A stretch of DNA of 64,000 nucleotides from Sphingomonas daechungensis (GCF_014489495.1 NZ_CP060780.1:2553001-2617000), one strand, 5' to 3'; shown: positions 1 through 8,400, counted from the first letter of the stretch. A program made the numbers and translations. Notes: generated by a model from the sequence alone, not told the origin.

Positions 1-18
1 AATTGGTCGCTGTAATTT

Positions 19-1371
19 CTATCGCGCCGCCGTCTGCGCTGCGTCGGCCGATCCCTCTGCCAGCCTTGCCTTGTCGCGTCCGTAGACGTCGTCGAGGAAC
101 GCGATCTGCGAGCCATCTGGCACCGCGGTCAGATAGGTAATGTAGACCGGAACGGGTTTATCGAGCGGCACCTTCTCTTCGGGGCCCGCTCCCTTCCAGG
201 TCAGGTCGCGTCCGAACAGCCAGCGCCCCAAGCGCCAAGCCGACTCCAGCCTCACGCAACCGCCGCTGTACAGCCGGGCGGCCTGCTCGAAGAGTTCTCG
301 CTCCGGGTTGTCGTGGAGGTAGACTCCCTCCTCGTTCGGGAACATGAATTTGATGCGGCCCATCGAGTTATGAGCGCCCGGCAGTTGGCGGATCAGCACC
401 TTTTGGCGGCCATCCGCAACGGCTTGCCAGTCGATGGCCGAAGGATCGAAGATCTGGGGGTTGTCGACGAAATCGGAGACGACCTGGTAACCCTGCCGGT
501 CGAGATACGGCAGTCCCAGCTTCACGACGTTCGGAGCTATCCGTTCCGCCGCCAGGTCCGCCGGAACGTACCAGTAGGGGTTGAGGTTCGCGAAACGGAT
601 GTATGCCGCCATCATCGGCGTTGGATAGATCGGCTTCCCGACCACGACCCGCATCGAATCCACGGTCTTGCCATCTTCGATCATGAACAGGCGTTGGGCG
701 GCCGCATTGACGAGCACGTAGCGGCCGTCGCCCACCGGCAGCTCGCGAGCGCGGTCGAGATTGAGCCGGACGAGATCGCGCTGGCTAGCATCGTAATTGC
801 CCGAGAGCAGAGCGTGGCGAAGCTGCGCATAGAGCGGGTTCATCCAGCGCATTTCCGCGATGTAGACCTCGAGCGAAGGCGCCGTAGCTGCCGTCTCGAG
901 GATTGCGCGGTCGTTCGGCATCTCCGGCTTCAACTCGGCGTCGACGTAGATCGTATCGCTCCGCTTGGTCGACCGAAGGTCGCGCACATAGGCAACGAAG
1001 GCGCGGCTCAGTTGAGCGTCCGCTCGGCGCGCGGCCTTGGCGCTGCCGGACTGCCGCGCGGCCTGGACGATATGTTCCAGCTTTTCGACGTCGTAGCGGT
1101 CGCCATTGAGGCCATCGGCGTCCGCATTCCGAAGCGTCTCCAGAAGCAAATCCGCCGGCCGTCCCGATTGCGACAGCCACAGCAAGCGGCCGTCACGCGC
1201 CTTGTAGAATTCGGAAACGCCCTCTGCTCCGGCTGCGAAGCGCGCGGCGGTCGACTGTGCGGCCGCTGCCGAGCCGGGAAGCGCCGAAGATACCCCCGCA
1301 AGCAGGAGCGCCGCGAAGCCTCCGCGCAGGGCGGAAAAAATGCGCACCGACCGCTGAGGGCCGGTGCGCAT
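19..1371 (-). CDS. L,D-transpeptidase, YcbB/LdtD type
   Basis: Periplasmic murein L,D-transpeptidase expected to make 3-3 peptide crosslinks. The 450-residue product starts MRTGPQ, followed by a hydrophobic segment and an ALPGSAAAAQ-like signal peptidase site. The C-terminal YkuD domain holds the catalytic motif YSGGCVRL (Cys about 372) with an upstream YLHDNP histidine (about 353). The N-terminal half fits the scaffold domain of large LdtD proteins. An in-frame start exists 66 codons upstream, but it would run through the neighbouring lipoprotein gene and adds Arg-rich sequence, so I chose the ATG at 1371. It lies 34 bases behind the glycine-zipper lipoprotein on the same strand, so the two are probably co-transcribed. 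Confidence 0.9.
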   Translation of the reverse strand: MRTGPQRSVRIFSALRGGFAALLLAGVSSALPGSAAAAQSTAARFAAGAEGVSEFYKARDGRLLWLSQSGRPADLLLETLRNADADGLNGDRYDVEKLEHIVQAARQSGSAKAARRADAQLSRAFVAYVRDLRSTKRSDTIYVDAELKPEMPNDRAILETAATAPSLEVYIAEMRWMNPLYAQLRHALLSGNYDASQRDLVRLNLDRARELPVGDGRYVLVNAAAQRLFMIEDGKTVDSMRVVVGKPIYPTPMMAAYIRFANLNPYWYVPADLAAERIAPNVVKLGLPYLDRQGYQVVSDFVDNPQIFDPSAIDWQAVADGRQKVLIRQLPGAHNSMGRIKFMFPNEEGVYLHDNPERELFEQAARLYSGGCVRLESAWRLGRWLFGRDLTWKGAGPEEKVPLDKPVPVYITYLTAVPDGSQIAFLDDVYGRDKARLAEGSADAAQTAAR

Positions 1372-1405
1372 CGTACGCGTACAGATCACTGAGTGGACCG
1401 AGGCG

Positions 1406-1966
1406 TTAGCCGCGCTCACCCGAGCGAGCCGGCGGCGTGTAGGTCGGGGCCGGAGCCGTCGACTGCGGCGCGCCCGCATAATACTGGCCGTTCTGAACAT
1501 AACCGTCCACGCGCCCATCGTTGTCGCGGTCGGCCCAGATGGCGCCGGCGAGACCGCCGACGGCAGCACCGATCACTGCGCCTTCGAGCAGGCTGACGCC
1601 CGGAATGACCGCACCGGCAACCGCGCCGAGAGCCGCACCACCGACAGCGCCCGTTGCAACGCGACGAAGCGTCGGGTCATAGCCCTGCGGGGTGCCCGTG
1701 TAATACTGGCCGTTCGAAACGTAGCCATCGACATAGCCGTCGTTGTTCTGGTCGGCCCAGACTGCGCCGGCGAGACCGCCGATCGCTGCGCCGACAGCGG
1801 CACCTTCGATCACGTTCACGCCCGGAACCACTGCACCGACGGCTGCGCCACCGGCCGCGCCGATCGCTGCGCCCTGCGCAACGTCACCCGCGGTTTGGCT
1901 GTCGGTCGCGCAAGCGCTCAGCGCTACCGAGCTGGCCAGCACGACTGCCAGAAATGATTTTTGCAT
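1406..1966 (-). CDS. Glycine-zipper lipoprotein with duplicated module
   Basis: Predicted 186-residue outer-membrane lipoprotein. The signal peptide ends in a lipobox, ALSAC (Cys about 19). The mature part is a tandem duplication: two copies (about 26-96 and 104-170) each carry a Gly/Ala-rich glycine zipper (AAIGAAGGAAVGAV; GAVGGAALGAVAGAV), then GGLAGA-W-AD, then an Asp/Asn loop (DQNNDGYVDGYV; DRDNDGRVDGYV) and NGQYY. The tail is Pro/Ala-rich. The family is recognised only at the level of glycine-zipper surface proteins; the function is unknown. It precedes the L,D-transpeptidase, which suggests an envelope role. Confidence 0.85.
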   Translation of the reverse strand: MQKSFLAVVLASSVALSACATDSQTAGDVAQGAAIGAAGGAAVGAVVPGVNVIEGAAVGAAIGGLAGAVWADQNNDGYVDGYVSNGQYYTGTPQGYDPTLRRVATGAVGGAALGAVAGAVIPGVSLLEGAVIGAAVGGLAGAIWADRDNDGRVDGYVQNGQYYAGAPQSTAPAPTYTPPARSGERG

Positions 1967-2165
1967 CGTCTATCTCCCGATTGTTAATCTTCCGGACCAT
2001 GCCCCGGGCCCTGAAATCCCCGGCGAACGGTGCATGTCACGCGCGAGAAACGACGCTTGCGCAACATCGTTCCGGCAACGCGACAATGCTTCGACGCGGG
2101 AATGAACCGGACTGACGGCGCATTCGTTGCCAAAAGCGGCGTAAGAACTAGGAACTGTCCGTGAC

Positions 2166-2513
2166 ATGAACGTAACGATCTATCACAATCCGCTCTGCGG
2201 AACATCGCGCAAAACGCTCGAAATCCTGCGGGAAAGCGGTGAGGATCCGACCGTCGTCGAATACCTTAAGACGCCGCCGAGCCGCGAAGTGCTCAAGGCA
2301 ATTTACGCTCGCGCCGGCATCTCACCGCGCGAAGGGCTGCGGACGAAGGAGCCGATTGCCACGGAGCTGGGGCTCACGCGTCCCGAGGTCAGCGATGACG
2401 AGATCCTCGATGCAATGATGGAGCATCCGATCCTGATCAACCGGCCGCTGGTCGTGACCGACAAGGGGGCCCGGCTTTGCCGACCGCAAGACGTCGTCCA
2501 TGAGATCCTCTAG
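2166..2513 (+). CDS. arsC: ArsC-family arsenate reductase (glutaredoxin type)
   Basis: A 115-residue thioredoxin-fold protein of the ArsC/Spx superfamily; ArsC reduces arsenate using glutathione and glutaredoxin. It begins MNVTIYHNPLCGTSR, with the reactive Cys at about 11 inside the HNPLCGTS motif. HPILINRPLV (Arg about 93) and RLCRP (Arg about 106) match the arsenate-binding arginines of plasmid R773 ArsC. No other ars genes (arsR, arsB, acr3) lie nearby, so a housekeeping or general reductase role is possible. aat starts 48 bases downstream on the same strand. Confidence 0.9.
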   Translation: MNVTIYHNPLCGTSRKTLEILRESGEDPTVVEYLKTPPSREVLKAIYARAGISPREGLRTKEPIATELGLTRPEVSDDEILDAMMEHPILINRPLVVTDKGARLCRPQDVVHEIL

Positions 2514-2561
2514 CATCGGCGTCGCTGACAAGCCGCTGGAACCATCGCATATTCCACCGCG

Positions 2562-3314
2562 ATGAGTCGGTTGGACCCACGTCTTCTGCTGCAAGGCTAC
2601 GCGGCCGGAATTTTCCCGATGGCCGACAGCCGGGAAGCATCCGAGCTGTTCTGGGTCGAGCCACGCTCTCGCGCGATTATCCCTCTCGACGCATTCCATC
2701 TTTCAAGGTCTCTGCGCCGGACGATCCGGTCGGGGCGATTTTCCGTAACGATGGACCGTGACTTTCTTGCGGTGATCACCGCCTGCGCCGACCGCGATGA
2801 GACCTGGATCAACGACGACATCGAGCATGCGATGGTCACCCTGCACTCGACAGGGCATGCCCATTCGATCGAAGTTTGGGACCACGGCGAACTGGTCGGC
2901 GGCCTTTACGGCGTGAAGCTTGGGCGCGCCTTTTTCGGCGAAAGCATGTTCAGCCGCCGCACTGACGCCTCGAAGGTTGCGCTCGCGTGGCTTGTCGCGC
3001 GGATGAAGGTCGGCGGCTTTTCGCTGCTCGACTGCCAGTTCATGACCGCCCACCTCGCCTCGCTCGGCGCCGTGAGCATCTCACGCAAAGACTATGTCGC
3101 GTTGCTTTCCGCAGCACTTGGCGGAGCTGGCGCAGGCTCCGTCGGCGCTGAAGGTTCGGGCGCCGGGGCTTCCGCGGGTCCGGCCGCATTGTCCCTGCGA
3201 TCCGCACTGCCCGATCTGTTCGCCCTGGACCGATTGCTCGAAGCGACCGGCGCCGCGGGCTCGGCGGCGGCTGAGGGATATGTCATCGCGCAGCTCTTGG
3301 GCCAGACGTCGTAG
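2562..3314 (+). CDS. aat: Leucyl/phenylalanyl-tRNA--protein transferase
   Basis: Cytoplasmic aminoacyl-transferase of the N-degron pathway; it adds Leu or Phe to proteins with N-terminal Lys or Arg and so marks them for ClpS/ClpAP. Family motifs are LLLQGYAAGIFPM near the N terminus, ELFWVEPRSRAIIPL, GELVGGLYGVKLGRAFFGESMF and LLDCQFMTAHLASLGA. The 250 residues include a Gly/Ala-rich linker (about 186-215) before the ALDRLLEA helix and a QLLGQTS terminus. Its last 223 bases overlap the convergent DUF2155 gene, and the linker coincides with that protein's low-complexity tail. Confidence 0.93.
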   Translation: MSRLDPRLLLQGYAAGIFPMADSREASELFWVEPRSRAIIPLDAFHLSRSLRRTIRSGRFSVTMDRDFLAVITACADRDETWINDDIEHAMVTLHSTGHAHSIEVWDHGELVGGLYGVKLGRAFFGESMFSRRTDASKVALAWLVARMKVGGFSLLDCQFMTAHLASLGAVSISRKDYVALLSAALGGAGAGSVGAEGSGAGASAGPAALSLRSALPDLFALDRLLEATGAAGSAAAEGYVIAQLLGQTS

Positions 3315-3724
3315 ATTGGATGCTCGACGACGTTCAGTGACGGCGATTCCTTATAGACCCAGCCGGAGAAGGCCCGGATCCAACGCTTATCGGGCTGCTG
3401 GACATCGAGCTGGAGGAAAGCGCCGGTCAGTTTTTCGCTTTCCCATGGTGCAGTCGTCTCGCAGGCGCGGAGACGCACGATGGCATCCTTCACCTGGATC
3501 GACTGGCCCGGCTTCATGGTCAGGTCGCGAACGATTCCGTTCCGCTTGTTGAGCAGCGAGATGACTGCGACGCGCTCCGCCATCGGGGTCACGTCGGCGT
3601 TCTGCCCCGCGCCGCGCGCAGCCGTCGGAAGCTGGACGCGATTGCCCTGGTCATCGTCCTTGCGCTGGCAGCCCGCCGCGAGCAGCAGCGCCAGCAGCGT
3701 GCCGGTTACGGCGTAGGTCTTCAC
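3092..3724 (-). CDS. DUF2155 lipoprotein
   Basis: Predicted 210-residue lipoprotein starting at a GTG (VKTYAVTG), two bases after the stop of the NDUFA12-like gene, so translation is probably coupled. The signal peptide ends LLAAGC (lipobox). A conserved DUF2155 domain spans about residues 68-155, with AVISLLNKRNG, LRACETTAPWE, FSGWVYKESPSLNVVEHP and YDVWPKSC. Members of this alphaproteobacterial family are of unknown function. The last 55 or so residues are Ala/Pro/Ser-rich and run antisense through the 3' end of aat. A longer in-frame N terminus is possible but lacks signal-peptide character. Confidence 0.8.
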   Translation of the reverse strand: MKTYAVTGTLLALLLAAGCQRKDDDQGNRVQLPTAARGAGQNADVTPMAERVAVISLLNKRNGIVRDLTMKPGQSIQVKDAIVRLRACETTAPWESEKLTGAFLQLDVQQPDKRWIRAFSGWVYKESPSLNVVEHPIYDVWPKSCAMTYPSAAAEPAAPVASSNRSRANRSGSADRRDNAAGPAEAPAPEPSAPTEPAPAPPSAAESNAT

Positions 3725-3726
3725 GC

Positions 3727-4110
3727 TCAGTCTGGCGTCCAGGCCTGATAGTCGCCCGTCGAGGCAGGCCTCAGCTGATTCTTCGACAGCGACCCATCGG
3801 GCCGGAACGCGGCCATCGTGCCGGTCGGATTGACCTGCGGCGGCTGTTCGAACCTGCGACGGTCCGGGAGCGATGTGTCCGGGAGGCCGTCGATCGTGCC
3901 CTTCAGCCAGGCCTGCCAATCAGGCGGAACCCGGCTGCCGTCGTTCGATCCGTTGTAGATGACCCAGCGGGTCGCCGGGTTCTTCTTGCCCTCGAAATAG
4001 ACGTTGCCGGCGTCGTCACGACCGACTTCCTTTCCGTGAAGGCGCGTGAACAGCCCCGTCCCCCACGTCGCGCCGTTCCACCAGGTGAATGTCCGAGACC
4101 AGAATCCCAT
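3727..4110 (-). CDS. NADH:ubiquinone oxidoreductase subunit NDUFA12 homologue
   Basis: A 127-residue accessory subunit of respiratory complex I, homologous to mitochondrial NDUFA12/B17.2 and typical of alphaproteobacteria. The start is placed at MGFWSRTFTWWNG (ATG at 4110). Motifs are WGTGLFTRLHGKEVGRD, GNVYFEGK, RWVIYNG and VPPDWQAWLKG, which form the family core. The C terminus is Pro- and Asp-rich, ending DYQAWTPD. The DUF2155 gene follows at once and the DUF192 gene precedes it by 47 bases; this order is a conserved alphaproteobacterial cluster as far as I recall. Confidence 0.92.
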   Translation of the reverse strand: MGFWSRTFTWWNGATWGTGLFTRLHGKEVGRDDAGNVYFEGKKNPATRWVIYNGSNDGSRVPPDWQAWLKGTIDGLPDTSLPDRRRFEQPPQVNPTGTMAAFRPDGSLSKNQLRPASTGDYQAWTPD

Positions 4111-4157
4111 GGCCCGCGCATCTGCCCGCTCGGGCTCGCGAGTGCAAGCATCAGGCC

Positions 4158-4580
4158 TCAATGAGGCCAGTTGACCTTGTCGCCCTCCTTTATGTGAAGC
4201 TCGGCAGCGCGCCCGCCAGGAATTTCAAGGACAGCAGACACCGCCTCGAGCGAAGGAATTGGCTCCAGGGACATCGGGACGGCATTTTCCGCGATGCGCC
4301 CCACGGTGCCGTTCGGGCGAATGAACACCAGGTCGAGCGGGATGAGCGTATTCTTCATCCAGAAGCTTGCGTCGGTCGGCGGATCGTAAGGGAAAATCAT
4401 GCCTCGGTCGGGCGCGAGCGACTCCCGGAACATCAGGCCTCGCGCCTGCTGCTCAGGCGTGCGAGCGATTTCGACCGTGAATTTGTGCGTTCCCGAAGAC
4501 GAATGAATCGTGAGTGGAACCTGTTCGAGGCCGGCGGAGGACTTCTCGGCAACTTGAGGGCAGTCGTTGCCGAACCGCAA
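4158..4580 (-). CDS. DUF192 family protein (N terminus probably frameshifted)
   Basis: Small secreted DUF192-domain protein of unknown function. The open frame shows VPLTIHSSSGTHKFTVEIARTP, EQQARGLMFRESL, GMIFPYDPP, FWMKNTLIPLDLVFI and AVLEIPGGRAAELHIKEGD, covering the whole domain. This frame opens at a TTG and has no export signal, whereas the adjacent frame just upstream (about 4575-4612) encodes ALAAAAIAASSACG, an apparent signal peptide and lipobox. One missing or extra base near 4560-4580 would join the two. The true start is therefore probably near 4612, just behind the cold-shock gene. Confidence 0.8.
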   Translation of the reverse strand: MRFGNDCPQVAEKSSAGLEQVPLTIHSSSGTHKFTVEIARTPEQQARGLMFRESLAPDRGMIFPYDPPTDASFWMKNTLIPLDLVFIRPNGTVGRIAENAVPMSLEPIPSLEAVSAVLEIPGGRAAELHIKEGDKVNWPH

Positions 4581-4620
4581 GCGCTGCTCGCCGCAATAGC
4601 CGCCGCAGCCAACGCGCGGC

Positions 4621-5199
4621 CTAGGAGTCCGAATGCAGTTCGACCGCGGTCAGGCCTTTCTTCCCCTCGGCTATGCGCGCCAGCACGTGCTGTCCCGGCT
4701 GCAGGTCCCCGACATCCGAGTTCCGGACGGTCTCCATATGAACGAAAATATCGTGCGCGTCCGGGTCCCCGACGCGGTTGACGAAGCCGTAGCCTTTTAC
4801 GCGATTGAACCATTTCACCTCTACAGGTTCGAACTCACCGGCCGAATCCGACAAGGCCTTACGGTCTATGTCCTTGCTCGTCGAGCGGGCAACCCTGGGC
4901 GGAGGAACGACGGCGGAGCCAACGTCGATCGAGATGACCTTCTTGGCCTGGAGCCCGCGATCGAGCCGCATCGGGACGACTTCCACGATCGCGCCTTCCG
5001 GCAAGCTCCTGCGGCCATGCTCCCGCAAGACACTGAAATGTATGAGGATATCGCCGTCGATGGAATCGCTGATCAGAAAGCCGAAGCCTCGCGTGGCATC
5101 GAACCACTTCACTCGGCCAACGACCGCCTCCATCTCCGACGAATCGTCAGCGACCGCCTCGGCGTCGTCGAGCGGATGATGTTCGGGCTGTGTTGCCAT
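4621..5199 (-). CDS. Cold-shock protein with two CSD domains
   Basis: A 192-residue nucleic-acid-binding protein with two cold-shock domains, the double-CSD type common in alphaproteobacteria. Domain 1 (about 25-95) has VKWFDATRGFGFL (RNP1) and DILIHFSVL (RNP2); domain 2 (about 125-190) has VKWFNRVKGYGFV and DIFVHMETV. Both aromatic RNP motifs are intact, so RNA or single-stranded DNA binding is expected. The acidic N terminus starts at the ATG at 5199 (MATQPEHH); an in-frame GTG at 5220 has no better ribosome site. It is the first gene of the minus-strand group that continues into DUF192, NDUFA12 and DUF2155. Confidence 0.93.
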   Translation of the reverse strand: MATQPEHHPLDDAEAVADDSSEMEAVVGRVKWFDATRGFGFLISDSIDGDILIHFSVLREHGRRSLPEGAIVEVVPMRLDRGLQAKKVISIDVGSAVVPPPRVARSTSKDIDRKALSDSAGEFEPVEVKWFNRVKGYGFVNRVGDPDAHDIFVHMETVRNSDVGDLQPGQHVLARIAEGKKGLTAVELHSDS

Positions 5200-5260
5200 T
5201 CCTGACTTCTCGCGCTGCACAATACACTACTAACATGTGTCTAAGTGTCGTGAAACCGAC

Positions 5261-5812
5261 TTAACGACTCTTCTCTTGCAGGTCGTTAAGGTCCGGTTCG
5301 CTGCCAGGTTCAGCGTCGATCACTGCTTTCGCCAGTTCAAAGCGGTGGCCGGCGCGGATCATGGCCGCGAGCGCCTTCTCTCTCCCATTTCGATCGGGTG
5401 GAACATCAGCAAAAGGCCCTAGGTGACGCCTGCGGGCAAATCGCAATGCCGAGCGAGCCGCTTCCTCCGCCGCCAGATTCTGTGCGGCCGCTCCGTCTTC
5501 CTCATCGATTCCAGCTGCACGAAGGGCTTGAGCGACGCGATGCCCGCCGTAGCCCCGCTCCGAAAGCAAACGAGATTTCGACATCGCATAGAGGGCGTCA
5601 TCGACCAGGCCGCTAGCCGCTATGCGCTCCACCAGCGTCTCGATTTCGGGCTCTCGGTCACCATCCCAGCCGCGCTCGCGAACCTTGCGATTCAAATAGT
5701 TGACCAGCTTGGCCCGCGTCGTTGCAAACTTGCCCACGTAGAAAAGGGCGAGTTCGTGGAGGCTTTCGCCGTTTAACGGCTTTCGCGGTCGGGCGGACCG
5801 TCGGACATGCAT
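5261..5812 (-). CDS. recX: RecX-family regulatory protein
   Basis: A 183-residue RecX-like protein, expected to modulate RecA filaments. It starts MHVRRSARPRKPLNGESLHE, with the helical repeats typical of RecX: LHELALFYVGKFATTRAKLVNYL, IETLVERIAASGLVDDALYA and RLLSERGYGGHRVAQALRAAGI. The sequence is basic in the N terminus and ends in a Leu/Glu-rich helix. The longer open frame upstream overlaps the divergent acyl-AMP ligase and is rejected. recA is not adjacent. Only about 50-100 bases separate it from the divergent ligase gene, so that gap must hold both promoters. Confidence 0.85.
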   Translation of the reverse strand: MHVRRSARPRKPLNGESLHELALFYVGKFATTRAKLVNYLNRKVRERGWDGDREPEIETLVERIAASGLVDDALYAMSKSRLLSERGYGGHRVAQALRAAGIDEEDGAAAQNLAAEEAARSALRFARRRHLGPFADVPPDRNGREKALAAMIRAGHRFELAKAVIDAEPGSEPDLNDLQEKSR

Positions 5813-5860
5813 CGGCCCAATTTGTGCCACACTCGCACACCAGTACAAGTCATCCCACTG

Positions 5861-7677
5861 ATGAGGTGGGCGACAGGCCGCGCCTTTGGCGGGCATTTTG
5901 ATGATGGTGAAGGCTTGCTCGACCGCAACAACACGATCGTAGCCGACCTCGCTCCCGCAGGCGCAACGCCGACCCTGGACTCGCTCCCGCGACGCGTGGC
6001 GGACTTTGCGACCCTGGGCGAGGCGCTCGACTACGCGGCGCGCGGGCGTCGCGGCATGAATTTCCACGACGCGCGCGGCACGCTGGTCAGGGCTTACCCC
6101 TTTGCCGAGCTGCGCGAGGACGCGCTTGCCCATGCGCAGCGCTTCATGGCGCTAGGACTGAGGCCGGGTGAGCGCCTGGCCCTCATCGCAGAGACGGGTC
6201 CCGAGTTTGCGGCCTGCTTCTTCGGCGCCGTTTACGCCGGCCTATGGCCTGTACCGCTGCCTCTGCCGACCAGCTTCGGCGGCCGCGAGGCCTATGTCGA
6301 GCAGCTTCGAGTCATGCTCACAAGCAGCGACCCGTCACTGTTTGTCTGCTCGGCCGAACTGATCTCTTATGCGGAAGAGGCCGCCGCTGGACGGACTACT
6401 TCCGTGCGCTCCTGGGATAGCCTCGGCGAAGTCGTCTCGAGTGAGAGCGAGTTGCCGATCCCCGACGCCGACGATGTCGCTTATCTCCAATATTCCAGCG
6501 GATCGACGCGCTTCCCGCATGGCGTGGCTGTCACGCATCGCCAGCTTCTGTCGAATCTCCATGCTCATGGTGTCGGCCTGGAGGTCATCGAGACTGACCG
6601 CGTTATTTCATGGCTTCCCTGGTACCACGATATGGGGCTGGTCGGATGCATGCTGTCGCCGATCGCGCTTCAGCTCTCCACCGACTACCAGAAGACCGAA
6701 GACTTCGCCCGCCGCCCACTTGCGTGGCTCGACATGGTCACGCGCAATCCCGGTACCAGCGTCAGTTACTCGCCGACCTTTGGCTACGACATTTGCGCTC
6801 GTCGTATGTCGTCACAGACCCGCGCGGAAGATCGCTTCGACCTGTCGCGCTGGCGGATTGCCGGCAATGGCGCCGACATGATCCGGCCCGACGTGATGCA
6901 GGCCTTCGTCGACGCCTTCGCAGATGCCGGCTTCAAGGCCGCCGCATTCTGCCCAAGCTACGGCCTGGCCGAGGCGACGCTTGCCGTTTCCTTGATGCCG
7001 CCGGGTGAAGGTATCCGCATCGAGCTGGTCGAAGAGACCGTCCTGAACGGCGGCGACAACGGCTCGCCGGAGCGTCCGCGCCGGTACCGGGCGGTCGTCA
7101 ATTGCGGAAAGCCGGTCCGCGGAATGGAAATCGAAATCCGCGGTGAGGATGGTGCTTTGCTCGAAGACCGCGGCATCGGTCGCGTTTTCGTCCGCGGTTC
7201 GTCGGTCATGCACAGCTACTATCGTGATCCGGAAGCCACCGCCGCCTGCCTGAAGGACGATTGGCTGGATACCGGCGACATGGGCTACATGTCGGGCGGC
7301 TACATCTTCATCGTCGGCCGCGCGAAGGACATGATCATCATCAACGGCCGCAATCACTGGCCGCAGGACATCGAGTGGGCGGTCGAGCAGCTTCCCGGCT
7401 TCAAGTCCGGCGATATCGCCGCCTTCGCGATCACGGGTCCGTCAGGCGAGGAAACCCCGGCCGTCCTTGTTCACTGCCGAGTCTCGGATCCCACCGAACG
7501 TGGCCGGCTTCGCGATGACATCCGTGAGCGGGTTCGCGCGATCACCGGCATCACGCCGATCGTCGAACTCGTCCCGCCGCGGTCCTTGCCCGCACGAGTT
7601 CGGGCAAGCTGTCTCGGACCAAGGCACGCAATCTCTACCTCTCCGGCGAGATTCAGCCCTTCGACATCGCTGCCTGA
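5861..7677 (+). CDS. Fatty acyl-AMP ligase (FAAL), frameshifted near the C terminus
   Basis: Adenylate-forming enzyme (ANL superfamily, FAAL branch) that activates fatty acids as acyl-AMP, usually for transfer to an acyl carrier protein. Motifs in order: LQYSSGSTRFPHGVAVTH (P-loop), SWLPWYHDMGLVG, SYGLAEATLAVS, DDWLDTGDMGY and GRAKDMIIINGRNHWPQDIE. After VELVPPRSLP the frame breaks: the CCC at 7589-7591 seems to lack one C, and adding it gives RTSSGKLSRTKARNLYLSG and a stop at 7675-7677, restoring the catalytic-lysine motif. Unrepaired, the frame runs to 7699. The start is uncertain (ATG 5861 chosen; ATG 5807 and TTG 5915 possible). No carrier protein or polyketide synthase is adjacent. Confidence 0.85.
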
Positions 7678-7744
7678 AATCAGGTCTTCAGCAACGTAAG
7701 TTAGTCTGCCATCGTAGCCGCTTTCCGCGTGCAGGAGAGCGCCG

Positions 7745-8185
7745 TTGAGCGATGAAGTCATTGTCGTCGACCTTGGCTTACAGTTGGCCGTGGTCACGGC
7801 GTTCATTGTGCTGATGGTCGTGGTTCACAGCGCAGGCCTCGTGGCCATCTCGAAGGTCCTGCACCTTCACGACGATCGCGCCATACCCAACGAATTCGGC
7901 CTTCGCGCTTCATTCCTCATGGGAACTTACGGGCTGCTACTATTCACGTTGCACTTCTTCGAGATCTACCTTTTCGCGCTCTTTTATCGTCACGTCGGGG
8001 CGTTAAGGTCGATGGAAGCGGCGCTTTATTATTCAGCGTCCTGCTACGCCACGCTCGGGTCCGCACCCGCTCATTTCGACGAGGAATGGCGGCTGCTCGG
8101 TTCACTCGAAGCGCTGATCGGCTTCGTCCTGATCGGCTGGTCGACAGCGTTCATGGTCGGGACGCTTCGCAAGATCATCAATTGA
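7745..8185 (+). CDS. Ion-channel-like membrane protein (divergent Ion_trans_2)
   Basis: A 146-residue inner-membrane protein with about three to four hydrophobic helices: QLAVVTAFIVLMVVVHSAGLV, FLMGTYGLLLFTLHFFEIYLFAL and LIGFVLIGWSTAFMVG. Between the last two lies YYSASCYATLGSAP, positioned like the pore loop of two-helix potassium channels but without the TVGYG signature; YATLG is the nearest equivalent. The start is a TTG at 7745, chosen because AGGAG sits eight bases upstream. It is probably a potassium-channel-family relative whose selectivity cannot be told from sequence. It stands between the acyl-AMP ligase and tRNA-Trp. Confidence 0.65.
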   Translation: MSDEVIVVDLGLQLAVVTAFIVLMVVVHSAGLVAISKVLHLHDDRAIPNEFGLRASFLMGTYGLLLFTLHFFEIYLFALFYRHVGALRSMEAALYYSASCYATLGSAPAHFDEEWRLLGSLEALIGFVLIGWSTAFMVGTLRKIIN

Positions 8186-8235
8186 ACGCCGCCCTTGCGC
8201 GCCCGTCGTTCGCCGCATAAGTCGCGCCTCGGCCT

Positions 8236-8311
8236 AGGGGTATAGCTCAGTTGGTAGAGCATCGGTCTCCAAAACCGAGGGTCGTGGGTTCGAGTCCCTC
8301 TGCCCCTGCCA
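8236..8311 (+). tRNA. tRNA-Trp (anticodon CCA)
   Basis: A 76-base tRNA including an encoded CCA end. The acceptor stem AGGGGTA pairs with TGCCCCT, the D arm contains TAGCTCAGTTGGTAGAGC, the anticodon loop reads CTCCAAA (CCA, Trp) and the T arm contains GGGTTCGAGTCCC. Its position just ahead of secE-nusG is the common arrangement in many proteobacteria. Confidence 0.97.
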
Positions 8312-8350
8312 GCCTTGAAGACTCAAGCCGGTATCGCTAAGTCGCTTTCA

Positions 8351-8386
8351 GCTCCGTCGGCCTCCGGGTCCGCGGAGCGTTTTTCT
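8351..8386 (+). terminator. Hairpin and T-run between tRNA-Trp and secE
   Basis: The six-base stem GCTCCG/CGGAGC (8351-8356 and 8373-8378) is followed by GTTTTTCT. It sits 40 bases after the tRNA and 15 before secE, so it could terminate the tRNA transcript or only partly attenuate read-through into secE-nusG. The stem is short and the loop long, so strength is uncertain. Confidence 0.5.
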
Positions 8387-8400
8387 ATCTCGAAGAGGCA

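Noticed and set aside
5807..5860. Upstream start (ATG 5807) for the acyl-AMP ligase
   Set aside because: It would overlap the recX start and adds residues unlike the family.
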